From Ectobius pallidus (lineage: Eukaryota; Arthropoda; Insecta; Blattodea; Ectobiidae): 64,000 nt of DNA. Of the stretch, positions 45,158-55,700 are shown one piece after another (position 1 is the first letter of the stretch; every line of letters begins with the position of its first letter). The notes under the pieces are model-generated. The model did not search any database, was not told the DNA's origin, and worked only from the letters and a program-made list of their open reading frames with translations. The DNA is taken from positions 155,112,532 to 155,176,531 of the forward strand of contig CAXKWD010000001.1 in the NCBI GenBank assembly GCA_964059195.1, read 5' to 3'. Both the position numbers and the translations under genes were made by a program.

Positions 45158-45962
45158 ATAATATTTTATTTATTTATTTATTTATTTATTTACCCAAACT
45201 GTTACAATCCCTGAGCAACATGCTCATATTGGGACAGAAAAGATTAGAATTCAATGGCGACAACAAATTACCATATTCAATATAAAACATAGACACAAAC
45301 AAATTGAAACAGAATAATACATAGCATAGTCTCACACAAAGAAAGTGGTACAAAACAAAAATATAACCTATCTTGAAACAGACCAAAAAACATAGCTCAT
45401 TAACAATTCTCAATCTCAAACTTCTTCCACAGTATTTCTTTCACCTCTCTCTTATATCTATGAATATTTGTGATTAGCTTAATATTGTCAGGAAGTTGAT
45501 TATAGAGCTTAACACAATGTTTTATGATATTCTTGGTTCCATGCCGGGCAGTATTAGATGTGGATGTGTGAATGTCAAGTGGGCGTCTTAAGTTGTAATT
45601 ATGTATATCAGTACAGTGTTTTAGAGAAATATTACTATGAATCCTGTGATTGATAACCTTATATATGTGAACTAGACTAGAATAAGATATTTCAAGGCGT
45701 AGGGGTAAAATTTTCAGAGAATGATACATTGCATTTCGATTGTACATATATGGAAGACAAAATAAAGTACGCAAAGATCTATTTTGTAATACTTCTAATC
45801 TTTTTAGTAAGGTGTCAGTAGATGAAGACCAGATAATATTCATGTAAGAGAGGTTGGAATGAATGAGAGCATAATAAAGGCTTTTGCAGAGATTTGTAGG
45901 TAAACCTAAGTGTCTCAACCTATTAAATATTGAAATTATAGGGGTTAGTTAAAATATAATAT
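45158..45962 (-). mobile_element. 5'-truncated LINE with (AAAT)n tail
   Basis: The element (45165-45955) lies on the minus strand. On the plus strand its tail appears as (TTTA)n at 45165-45194, preceded by the 3'UTR (45195-45399) with the CCAATATGAGC...GCTCAGGG-type hairpin and then the coding remnant. A candidate 7-bp target duplication ATAATAT lies at 45158-45164 and 45956-45962; it is A+T-only, so moderate evidence. It is inserted inside the older element at 44758-46573. Confidence 0.8.
45400..45950 (-). pseudogene. Non-LTR retrotransposon RT, C-terminal part
   Basis: An open frame of about 180 codons on the minus strand starts at the truncation point, with no initiator of its own: TPIISIFNRLRHLGLPTNL, then LYYALIHSNLSYMNIIWSSS, the motif following the RT domain in CR1/Jockey/L2-type LINEs, then LLKRLEVLQNRSLRTLF. 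The last part, VKLYNQLPDNIKLI, is the usual C-terminal block. It ends at a stop before the 3'UTR. The RT catalytic centre is absent. It is a different family from the LINE at 7.7 kb (clearly different protein), but has the same 3' layout. Confidence 0.85.
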
Positions 45963-46573
45963 ACTTATAATATACTGCGAGTATAGGACTCAAAATGTTC
46001 CATCCCATGCTTAGGGCCTATGATAAATCTCAACTAATACAAAGCCTACAGCTATGGATAACTGACTATTTACCGACTTCTGATATAGCATACTCACACA
46101 CTTAAGTTGCTCCTGCAATACGACCTCTTATTCTACATCAAAATGTGAAGTGAGAAAATATTTCTTATGTCGAGGGTAGAGAAAGTTATGTGACTGCATC
46201 ACACTGTGCTTTATTTTCGTGTAATTCATTTTTCAGTAATTATTTTCGCCAATATATTACATGGAATCATAATTCGTTAAAGTCCAGCATTAGGCTATAT
46301 AGTTGCCAAGGCCCTATATAATCACAGTAAACAATTCACTGTTGCCATGTGAACTGAACAACATTTCATTTTTTTCAGTAGAATATTCACAGAAATTATA
46401 TAATTTTCAAGGGAAGGACTGATTTGTTTCAATTTTAATGTCGACAGCTATACTTCCCGGGCTTAACTGGGTATGTGTGCAAAATGTCGTGTAAATTGGT
46501 AAAGAAATGTAGATTTGTATAAGGAACAAACATACATACATACATACACACTTTCGATTTTATATATTAGATT

Positions 46574-48239
46574 ATAAAAGAAATAGTAAATTACTTCAGG
46601 ATTTTCCCCCCTATGTGAAAAAAATTACACAATAATTTACATCTTACAACTTTTCTTCAGCCAGTAAGTATATTTTGAAACATGCAGTATCTTTGCAGAG
46701 GCAGCAACGTAACGATATTTCCGATCCCATTCGCATTTCTATTTAAACAAGAGAAAAGCGTGTTTAATTGTTTGTACGTTGTATAATGAGATGCCACACC
46801 AACGCTCTCTGCACGTGTCTTCACGAACTAAATCACGTTCCTTCATCTGCTCCCTTCTGCTTCTTCACTCCCCACACACACACCTTCGTCTTTTTTTATA
46901 TTCACTTCATCTAACCTGGCTTTATAAACTTAAAACCGTTCTCTGCCTTCATTTCTCTCTAATCTATCATTCTTTCCTGCTCTTTCTTAATTATTACTTG
47001 GGCATCGCTCTTCTTCCCTTTCATTCAAAGATAATCTCTAATGTTCTTCTCTCTATATATTTCACTTCTACAACTCCAGTTTTACCTTTCAATGTGCTGT
47101 TATTTCAGCGACTTATCTATTTCCTTTCATGGTATTACTGCATTCATAAGACTACACGCAAAGAAACTTTTCACTCCATCCATCCTAGTCTTTCAATGAT
47201 TGCAGCATCTTTCCTCTGTTATTAAAATTGGAAATCATACAATTCTATGCGTTTGCATCATCTTAAGTTAACTTCGCTAAAGTTTTGTTCTACTAATATC
47301 ATCTGACATTTTAAACTAGAACCCATTCTAATTGTATTAAAACTTACTGGAAGGTTCTTGGAAAATAGCTGGGAAAACAGGCTTCGTCGCTGTTCGAAGT
47401 AGCGGATTTCAGCCGTAGACGAACCTCTGTGTGCTTTCCAAAACATACATCAGGTCTGGATAGAAACCAAAGTCTCTTTTGTTACAACTAACAACACTGA
47501 AAATAATCTACATATATTGCCGCAGAAACAAAAGACTGGGAAGATTGTTTGTTCTAACCAGGAACATGTTGAGCACTTACTATATTTAATAATATTTAAT
47601 AGTAATAAGCACCAAAAGTGTCTCTATTTATTATACAACGAACGTAAACATAAAAAAGTGTGTTCTTCAAAAAAATTGTTCAGATCGAAATTCAAAACAA
47701 CATTTACGAAACATAACAGCTTGGAATATTCTTCCACCTCTATCAAAATGCTGAGGGTTATGAATTAGCGTTCTAGCTAACTCTTACATCCATTCTTTCG
47801 AAAGACGGAACCTTCTTGTGAATTAATCGTTATTACAAACCGTGTTAGGATTACTTTCGCCCTCAGTATTTTAACAGGCAGATTTAATGCCCTCAGAAGA
47901 TCAATTCCCCTCTAATTAGCCTCTAGCTGATCGAATATATGCAGCCGAGGATTTAAACCTACCATAGCCTAATTCATGTAATGACCTTGGTTTCCAGCAT
48001 TGTCTCAGAAAAATGGGAGGAACTTTGTTTTACCAATCGTAATGTAGTTTTAAACCATGGCCATGAATAAAACCTTATTTTGGTCATCGAACCTTAAGGT
48101 CTTTAACAGTAGGCCTACAGTAGGTTGGGTACTATAAATTTTAAGAGAGAGACTCGCGATTAGAAGCGTTCTGTTCCTGAACAATAAGAAATGAATAGAG
48201 AGACATTTGTCAAGAAAATGTGATCTGTGGGCACCGCCT
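46574..48239. other. No recognisable gene; pyrimidine-rich open frame
   Basis: A 148-codon plus-strand frame (46779-47225) is rich in Leu/Phe/Ser because the strand is pyrimidine-rich; I see no domain, and alternative frames are equally unconvincing. Frames at 47258-47446 and 47517-47768 are not recognised. Confidence 0.3.
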
Positions 48240-48244
48240 TTCAC

Positions 48245-48790
48245 TTATGAATAATGACAAATACGAGTACTGAAGTTTAATAGTGGTAACTCGTCTATAA
48301 AATCAAGGTGAATTGCAGGTAGTTCAAATTGCTTTTGTTGGAAGTTGGTTGGATATCCAGCATACTTCAGAACAAATATGGCTACGAATGCCTTCATAGT
48401 AACCAGAAAAAATTGAGCTGGCTCTATCAACCGTTCTAAAATGAATTTTTGATCTGACAGGAAGCCAATGAATAAATATAATTCAATACCTAAAAATTAT
48501 TCTTGATCCACAATAATTCCATACCGAAAAGGAGCAAGATTGGTAAAAAACTGTCACTTATTCTTCACTTCCGGCGGAGGTTCAATCAAGCGTTACGGTC
48601 AATCATTCAAGACAATGAGTAAATTTGTTTAACCAGTCTTGAAACAGTTCATTATGTTATTGCATTTTTACTCCTATTTGCTCTGAAGTATGCTGGATAC
48701 CCAACCAACATCCAACAAAAGCGATTTTAAATTCTTGTAATCCACGTTGATTTTGTAGATGAGGTGCCACTTTTACACTTCCAACCCTCG
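48245..48790. repeat. Inverted pair of about 130-bp homologous segments
   Basis: Segment 48268-48395 and the reverse complement of 48660-48790 align over about 130 bp, sharing TTTTGTTGGA, GTTGGTTGG, ATCCAGCATACTTCAGA and AAATCAA. Both orientations give partly open frames. In one direction the pair reads FKIAFVGCWLGIQHTSEQI / VQIAFVGSWLDIQHTSEQI; in the other KYAGYPTN(F/I)QQK(Q/R)F then H(L/V)DF(I/V)DE(L/V)PLL. I recognise neither. It may be two copies of an unknown repeat or an inverted gene-fragment duplication. Confidence 0.6.
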
Positions 48791-48959
48791 TATATAAGTA
48801 GTTAAATGTTTTTTTGTGTAAAGCATAGACGACCTGCGGCGTGTGACAAAAAGCAAGCCTGGCAATTATAGAGACATCTCGAGTTGAATGAACATGACGG
48901 ACAATCCACAAAAGCACCATCCATTTATAGGCTAAATGAATTAGATGATCTAGCAGTTA

Positions 48960-48960
<1 letters not shown>

Positions 48961-49008
<48 letters not shown>

Positions 49009-49012
49009 GACC

Positions 49013-49042
<30 letters not shown>
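48961..49042. repeat. (AAT)n microsatellite
   Basis: Two AAT arrays separated by ATAGACCT. Confidence 0.95.
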
Positions 49043-49045
<3 letters not shown>

Positions 49046-49506
49046 TAATTATTATTATATCATGTATATAAATATGTAAGTACATATAAAGTATGTAATT
49101 TACTTTAAATACATTTCTGCAATATTTACACCAAATTTTATTTTAACACAATTTATGGAAAATTTGGGATTTATTTTTTTCGGTTTCATATTATTTCAGA
49201 TAGTGGTTATAATTGTGTCAGGAATCCATACTAACTGTAAAACATGTTTTGTAAAATTTTCCCATGTTCGAAACAAAAAGACTCCAGCTAAATTTGCTTT
49301 TTGAAGACGGTGATGAAATTTCCATGTGTCAAAAACTTTTCACGAAGCAATGTTATTATAATCATTTTATGCAGTATCTAACATACGAGTATATTCACAA
49401 CCATATGTCATTAATATTCTGTACTTTACTTTAAATATTGCTGTGTCAGCTATAACCCTAACATGCCTTTTCTGGCAAAATAGGGTTCATAAAGATTTGG
49501 AGATAC
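49043..49506. other. No recognisable gene or repeat
   Basis: A+T-rich DNA between two AAT arrays; nothing seen. Confidence 0.3.
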
Positions 49507-49553
<47 letters not shown>

Positions 49554-49565
49554 TAATAATAATTT
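49507..49565. repeat. (AAT)n microsatellite
   Basis: About 18 AAT units with one AAA interruption. Confidence 0.95.
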
Positions 49566-50147
49566 ATTTCTGCACATAATACAGTTTTGACATTGTGGAA
49601 ATTTTTAACTCCTTCTGAGCCCTCTTCACGAAATTAGAATTTCAATAGATCTTGGACTTCTTCACAAAACTGTGTTTGAAAAGGCGTGCAAATAATGTTG
49701 ATTAAAAATATAAATATTTTTGTGCAAAGAAGAATATTTATTCGTTTCTCGCTGGTTTAGATATAAAACATTTGTTACCATCGTGCAATCCTAGGACCGA
49801 AACTCAGTTGTCTTTATAAATAAAACAGTAAGGGGACGCGCGTCTATAATACCTGTGGTTTGGGTAGAGAAAACAGCTAATAACAATGTAAACGTAATGT
49901 TTTACTGGGTCGCATCCTCCTCTAATTGGTGTTGTAGGCCTACGTCAGCAGGGGAGAGTTCATGTAGATTAGCTAATGAATTCCCAAGTTAATAATAGAC
50001 TTGCTATCGAGCATATGAAGGGAGAGAATGTAGGTAATTAGCTAGGACAATGAATAAGAATGTAAGAATATACATGCACCTACAATGTGCCTTGGCTATG
50101 CAGCATAATAATTTAGGCCTACGATAATACATGAGGGATTACTCGGC
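49566..50147. other. No recognisable gene or repeat
   Basis: A+T-rich; TAGGCCTA octamers at 49935 and 50114. Confidence 0.3.
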
Positions 50148-50216
50148 GGTCGAGTAGTTAGCATGCTTGTGATTAGACTCAAATAACTCGGTCAAACCCG
50201 CCGCGGAGTAGGCCTA
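50148..50216 (+). mobile_element. tRNA-like SINE head, degenerate
   Basis: GGCGGTCGAGTAGTTAGCAT (A-box-like), an anticodon-arm-sized gap, then AACTCGGTCAAACCCGCC (B-box-like) with terminal GGCGG/CCGCC pairing. It resembles a SINE head derived from a serine/leucine-type tRNA. No body or tail was recognised after it. Confidence 0.4.
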
Positions 50217-50497
50217 TGGTATTTAAGAGCGAAAAAAATTCGGCACATCTTTGTTCGTGAGGGAAGTAAAGCTGTTTTTCCTTGTTGTATAAACAAAGAA
50301 GGTTTCTGGGCAACATTTCCAGTCTTATGCAACTTGCCTATAATTGTAATTAAGACACCCTTATGGAAATTATACTCGCCGCTCTAATTTGATTAGCAAC
50401 ACAGCAATGTCTTAATAATGGGTTAGGTATTACAACCTAGTTATACAATGTACGAATGTACGAGGCGCGTCCATAAAGTAAGTTTCCCTGGAACTGT

Positions 50498-50800
50498 TTA
50501 CAGAAACAAAACACAATTACATGGCCATATATATATTCCAACAGATACAGCAAGTGTTAAGTTATTTTTCAACATATCGCCGCCGGAACTGAAGCATTTG
50601 TCATTCTGAGCAACCAACTTTTGAACACCTGTGTCGCAGAAGTCTGTCCCCAGGTGTTTGAACCACTGTGTGACAAAGATCTCTGCCTCTCTGTCATTCT
50701 CTGTCATTTCTTTAAGTGTAGAAAAGCTGGAAATCCCTAGGAGCGAAGTCCGGGCTGTAGGATGGATGTTTAAACACCTCCCAGCCGAACTTCTGCAGTA
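50498..50800 (-). pseudogene. Mariner transposase C-terminal remnant (left arm, copy 2)
   Basis: On the minus strand from the centre: LQKFGWEVFKHPSYSPDF (around 50800-50735), containing the block with the last catalytic aspartate of DD34D transposases (usual form HPPYSPDLAPSD), then a frame shift and REAEIFVTQWFKHLGTDF and GVQKLVAQNDKCFSSGGD. The end GGNYVEK-stop, expected for mariner, is present one frame over. No N-terminal or central part. Confidence 0.8.
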
Positions 50801-50811
50801 GAGTTGCTAGG

Positions 50812-51040
50812 AGGTGTTTAAACATCCACCCTATAGCTCGGACCTCGCTCCCAATGATTTCCATCTTTTCCTACACCTAAGAAATGACATAGAATGACAG
50901 AGAGGCGGAGATGTTTGTCACACAGTGGTTCAAATACCTGGTGGAAAACTACTACGACACACGTGTTCAAAAGTTGGTTCCACAGTATGACAAATATTTC
51001 AGTTCCAGTGGCAATATGTTTAATAATAGCTGAATATTAG
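50812..51040 (+). pseudogene. Mariner transposase C-terminal remnant (right arm, copy 2)
   Basis: The plus-strand reading FKHPPYSSDLAPNDFHLFLH (about 50822-50875) is the clearest copy of the third catalytic aspartate block in either palindrome. The frame is then broken, with later pieces (VQKLVPQYDKY-like reading near 50960-51000, then the gene end). The right half of the palindrome mirrors the left arm. Confidence 0.8.
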
Positions 51041-51107
51041 CTGAGTCTGTTGCAGAAATATTTCCTTGAAATTGTGTTTTGTTTCTGTAAACGGCCCCAG
51101 GGAACCT

Positions 51108-51783
51108 TACGAGGGTCATTCAATAATTAAAGAGACAAATTGGTCTAGGGAAAAGACGGTTGGTAGTATAAGTTTGATACATTTAGGATTTTAAGTTGGC
51201 ATCACGGGGACGAGTTCTAATCAGCTGATGGATCAACATTGCTCTGTTTGTAACCTCAAAATTAGGTTTAACGATGTCGGGTCTTCTTGAAAATTCCACA
51301 TTGGTTGAATAACGTTCTGTGATTCGTTTCTTGATTGCTGAAGGTGAAAAACCAGCTAATATATACTCTAGAATGACTAAAGTGTATGGTGAAAGTTATA
51401 TGAATCGTGGAAATTTTTACAAGTGGGTAGAACAGTTCAAAAGTGGTCGAGAATCAGTGACTGACGAACACCGTTCTGGCCGGCCTGTTGAAGTTGAAAC
51501 TTCCTCACGTGAAACTCGAATTGTTTGGTTCACTGAAGGAGGCTTTACGTGGGAAGAAGTTCCAGGATAACGAGGATGTCAAGAAATTTGTGGGAAATTG
51601 GCTCCGACACCAAGACAAATAAGTTCTTTACAGCTGGTATAAAAAAGCTAGTAACCCGTTGGGACAAGTGCATAATTGTTGATGGGGATTATGTTGAAAA
51701 GTAGGAAAAGTCTTGATTTGTAAAAATAAACGTTTTTCTCCCCCAGGTCAGTTTTTCTCTTTAATTATTGAATGGCCCTCATA
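51108..51783 (+). mobile_element. Internally deleted mariner nested in the foldback
   Basis: Target TA is duplicated at 51108-51109 and 51782-51783. The element (51110-51781, 672 bp) has inverted ends CGAGGGTCATTCAATAATTA and TGAGGGCCATTCAATAATTA (right, reverse complement). Joining the host sequence across it restores a continuous terminal repeat of the surrounding palindromic element, so the insertion is exact. It is a different mariner lineage from its host (different ends and C-terminus). About half of the gene is missing. Confidence 0.95.
51274..51704 (+). pseudogene. Mariner transposase, N- and C-terminal parts joined by a deletion
   Basis: It begins ATG at 51274 (MSGLLENSTLVE), where an in-frame TAA at 51310 stops it, then continues SVIRFLIAEGEKPANIYSRM and the second helix-turn-helix with YKWVEQFKSGRESVTDEHR and SGRP. 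These form the paired-type DNA-binding domain of mariner. At about 51500-51520 it jumps, with a frame change, to LFGSLKEALRGKKFQDNEDV, the segment following the last catalytic aspartate, and, after another frame change, FFTAGIKKLVTRWDKC ... GDYVEK and stop at 51702-51704. The deletion removes all three catalytic aspartates. No activity is expected, though a DNA-binding fragment could in principle be made. Confidence 0.9.
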
Positions 51784-51803
51784 CTTTATGGATGCGCCTC
51801 GTA

Positions 51804-52696
51804 ATGCAACAGTAGTGATTTCATTTCGATGGCGGTTACAATCTCTAGCGGAAGAAATGAGCAAAAAAAGGTTTAACAGTGGAACCACATTCTTGTATTT
51901 AAAATGAGCTTAGTTTAAAACCTAACGTAAAACCGCTTCGGGGATCTCTGGGATTCTATAGCGTTTTATCACACGGTAATGTTGCCTTGAGATAAAGGTA
52001 TGTAGAACAAATAATGGAGAACGCTCGCAACTACCGCCCACTCTGTTTGATTTACTCTCAAATATTGATTTATTATACAGAGTGTGATAGAGGCATCATA
52101 CCGAGTCATTTCTTTCATGTGATAATTATGGCTTGCGTCCGGTGCGCGCTGCAGGCACTGGATTAACAGTTTCATTACCAACCTTATAGAATGAAATTAA
52201 TGAAAAAATCACAAAGCACCACAGTCCACAGAAATGAGATGGGTTGGGATGGGGGATCGAGGTATATTTCATTTAGCAAATGGATTCCTGCCTGCACTGA
52301 TAATTGATTAAAACCCGATTTGGAAGGAAGAGTTGAAGGTAAGCAGTGAAGAGAGCGGTGTTTAATAATTGAAGAGGAAAGGAAGCGAAGAATTAAAATA
52401 ATGGTGTTTCTGAATAAGCCCTTAGTTAGAAGAGCAAAACGACAATTCAGTAAACAAAAATAACGATATATTTGATAACAAAGGAAAGAAGGGAAAAATT
52501 AATAACGGATAGAAAGTGAACAAGAAGAGTGAGAGCACAGAAATCTGCAATTTGCTTGGGGCAAAAGGGGTGCAAACGTAGAATTTCCATCTCTTAGAAG
52601 GAGAATAACCTGAAGCAATTACCATATTCGGGGTTTCCACCTGAGAAATTCCAGGATTCTCTGTAAAGGCCTACAAAGTTAATTAGTACTCTAAGG
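51804..52696. other. No recognisable gene or repeat
   Basis: A 70-codon minus-strand frame (51969-52181) and a 72-codon one (52422-52640) have no motif I know. Confidence 0.3.
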
Positions 52697-52755
52697 CAGT
52701 GTTTTGAAACCCGTGTGTCGCGGCACACCGACGCACTCTTTTTATTTCAAAGATA
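52697..52755 (+). mobile_element. hAT-type 5' terminus, partner not found
   Basis: CAGTGTTTTGAAACCCGTGT then GTCGCGGCACACCGACGC. The form 'CAGTGTTTCTCAAAC..TGTGTCGCGGCACAC' is a hAT terminal type. The right end was not found. Without it and a duplication this is a scrap. Confidence 0.5.
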
Positions 52756-55700
52756 AATAGTTTTAGGTGGAATATTATCATTAAGAATAAGTTTAAAAAT
52801 ATGTTATTACGTCAGGAATAATAAAAGTAAAAAATTTCGCCACTAATGTATCAATGTCACGTGTTTTAATTAATTTATTCGTTAAAGTGTCGCTTTCCAG
52901 TAATGTTAGTTATTCCATACATTACAGTGAAATAATCCACCCAGTTAATAAAAAAAACTAGTTAACAAACCCATGGGTACAGTAGCCTATTAACCGGTTA
53001 CAAAGAACATGAGACTTCAGCACAGGAGCACCAATTTATACTGCAATTTATTTTATGGATGACGAATTAACGCCGAAACGCATATCAAAGCAAGATTTTA
53101 GAAGCGAACGATCAATTTTACATTTAACTCTTTGTTATCTAATAACTATTTTGATGTACTACTATTAATCGCAATTTCAAATGATTTCCAACACATCTGT
53201 TTGCATAATCTACAACTACTTTAATTAGCATAACATAGTAGGCCTAAGATAAAATAAGTAATTCATAATAATTCATAATTACAAAAACACTCACAATCAG
53301 TCCAAAATTAATATTTTACTCTAGTTTTAATTTCAGTCTTCCGAACACAATTCTGTTAGATAGGTTATTCCTAGTTTTCCGTTCATATTACCCAAACTGC
53401 AGGAAGGAATAATTTTATTAAAAGCGGCCATTACCTTACAGCATCTGAAAAGTATGTTTATAATAAAATTTACAAGTTTTACTAAAATAATAATTCGTCT
53501 AGTTCGAATTTAAAATTGATTATAATCAATATGATAATATAATCATGATGTCGGTAGACCTATAAACGTAAAGGGTGTTAAAACTCCAAACAGTTTATCA
53601 AATGTTTCATTTTAATCTATATAACTATTTCTGTAATGTTTAAATGTTTCCTCTGGAAGGTATATCAGCCTACAAAATGTAGAATTCTGTCTCGTGACAG
53701 ACTTTTGCTTTCCCTAATCCTGAATTAACTGCTGAAACTTGTTCCGAGTGCAATCTTTTCTTTCCTGAATTCAGGCTTACATACATACTATATCATTTTA
53801 GAAAGCAAGAAATCAAATAATACATAATTATTATAAGATTAGAGCCCATTAAAGCATTTTTAATATTGCCAACTTTCAACCAAGGGATGTGAAGAAGGTT
53901 TTTGCTAATCAATACACATATATATTCACATAAATTTATATATATGGTTTATAGTCTACTACACATGAGGGGTATACTAGCAAACTCAAGACCGAGGTGC
54001 TAATTTCTAATAAAAGTTTAATGCATTTCCAGGTACATATATTTAGCGTGTGTCTTGCATATCTCAGCTCCTACTTTATGCGAACTTGGATTTGTAAGCA
54101 CATACACTCAATATATGTAGCAGAAAATGCATTAAAATTTCATTAGAAATTAGCAACTCTATTTTCCGAAAAGGAAATTGCCGGGTTTGCTAATTGACCC
54201 CTCATATACATTCTGAACAAAATTTTTTATTGCAAATCTTAATTATTTTAAATCTTAAGTTGAAAACAAAGTATACATTTTTGAAACTCCCTGCGATTGA
54301 GTATGAAAACCTTGGTTATATGTTGTTGACATGGGACATGTAGGCGGCGTCCTCGTCAACACATGTTCAGATATTAAAACAAGGATTTCAGAATTAAAGT
54401 GCATGGCAAACTGCTCCCTAGGCTTGTTATTGAATTCTAATATGCTCAGTAGCGTAGGTCACAATTCATGATCACTTGCACACTTTAAAATCACAAGAAC
54501 TTAATTAATATGTCTGATATTATATGAGGTATACACTTGTATATTTATTCTGTATATTAAAACTGGTTCATTCCCAATTTTCAACACACAGATCCTTGTA
54601 TTAAATAAGAGAAAAGACAAAGAAATGTTTTCATACATTAAGTGTCGCGTAAAAACCCTTGGATAACATAATCTGACTGCGGTCAGGAGACTTTAAATAT
54701 TTTATCCCCCCTTTCCTTTTTATGCCCATTTACGGTTGAAACTGTAGAAACCAAATAATATAGCGTATTGTATTCATATAATAGAAAATTAGAGCTATAA
54801 GAAGTCAGTGGTATTTCACCCTTGTTTCATATGTGAGAGGTTAAAATCGGGGGAAGGGAATGAATGGCATATTTATTCTACCGCAAACAGCTATTTTTCT
54901 CAGTCCACCTGCTTAGAGGTTCGTTGACACGAAAGGAGAAAACAGTCTAATCGTATTACGAAATATTATACAGAAATCATCTTTGTATAAAAGTTGGGTA
55001 ATTAGAGGTTAGCCTATTGAATTTCACTCCTTGGTTTATTTCGTATCGCGGAAAAGGAGCTAATTTGAATATCATAACTAAAACTGTGGAAGAAATTTAC
55101 AATTAGGACAGTAAAAAGTTCCCATTCGTATTTTACATTTACAAATTGGCTTCACGTTCTTATTACCGAACGCAAAAATATGGAAAATTATGTCAAGTAT
55201 CCTTGACAAAATAGTACTATGGTTAATGGACAGTAAAATCTTCCTTGTCTGTTTATGATCAAATTTGAGGAAAAAAAAATCAATGTGATATTTAGAATCT
55301 AGGTCCCGGAACCGAAAATGAATTTATATAACGATAAGAAGGGCATAGGTTTATTCCCCCCCTTTATCCCTAATTAAATAGCGTACTTAAAACTAGTGAG
55401 AAGAATTCAAATTGTACAGGTTCATATTCATACGATGCCCATTTTATTTCTCAATCTTATATTAGAACAAATGTTACTGATTTGAAGTAATAGGGGATTG
55501 AATAAAAAATAAATATTTAGTATACGCAATTAGATGATTATGAGGGGAGATTTCGATATGAATATAGTGTTACTATTTTCCCCTTACCTGAATCCCCGTA
55601 ATGTAATATTTTACTGATATTAGAACACAACTGATTTTCCAAATTTGAATTACATTTTAAAGGTGGAAGGACAATTAAATATAACATTCAGATTATGTGA

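Larger units (their letters stand above)
44758..46573 (+). mobile_element. Old interspersed element, split by a LINE
   Basis: The left end reads ACTAGCTGAAAAGGCCCGGC then GTCGCCCGGGCTTTGTATTT. The right end has CATACATACATACACACTTT then CGATTTTATATATTAGATTA. This pairing of an 'ACTAGCTG...CCCGG' start with a 'CATACATACA...TATATTAGATT' end is common in arthropod genomes, but I cannot name the class from memory. The interior is interrupted by the LINE at 45165-45955; without it the element would be about 1.0 kb. No coding was recognised. Confidence 0.4.
50459..51803. mobile_element. Palindromic mariner-derived foldback element, copy 2 (split)
   Basis: Flanking TA at 50459-50460 and 51802-51803. 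The left end is CGAGGCGCGTCCATAAAGTA; the right end, reverse complement of 51782-51801, is CGAGGCGCATCCATAAAGTA. The left half (to about 50790) and right half (from about 50812) are inverted copies of one mariner 3' end, with a short centre holding GCCGAACTTCTGCAG. Another mariner (51110-51781) sits in the right terminal repeat with its own TA duplication. Removing it and one TA leaves 671 bp, against 675 bp for copy 1. Confidence 0.92.

Noticed and set aside
46779..47225. 148-codon plus-strand frame, the third longest non-repeat frame
   Set aside because: The strand is pyrimidine-rich, which makes long Leu/Phe/Ser frames likely; no domain recognised in this or the neighbouring frames.
48245..48430. 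Small secreted protein gene starting MKAFVAIFVL
   Set aside because: The hydrophobic start is followed by no typical mature protein, and the inverted homologue is interrupted and equally well conserved on the other strand; kept as an unexplained repeat.
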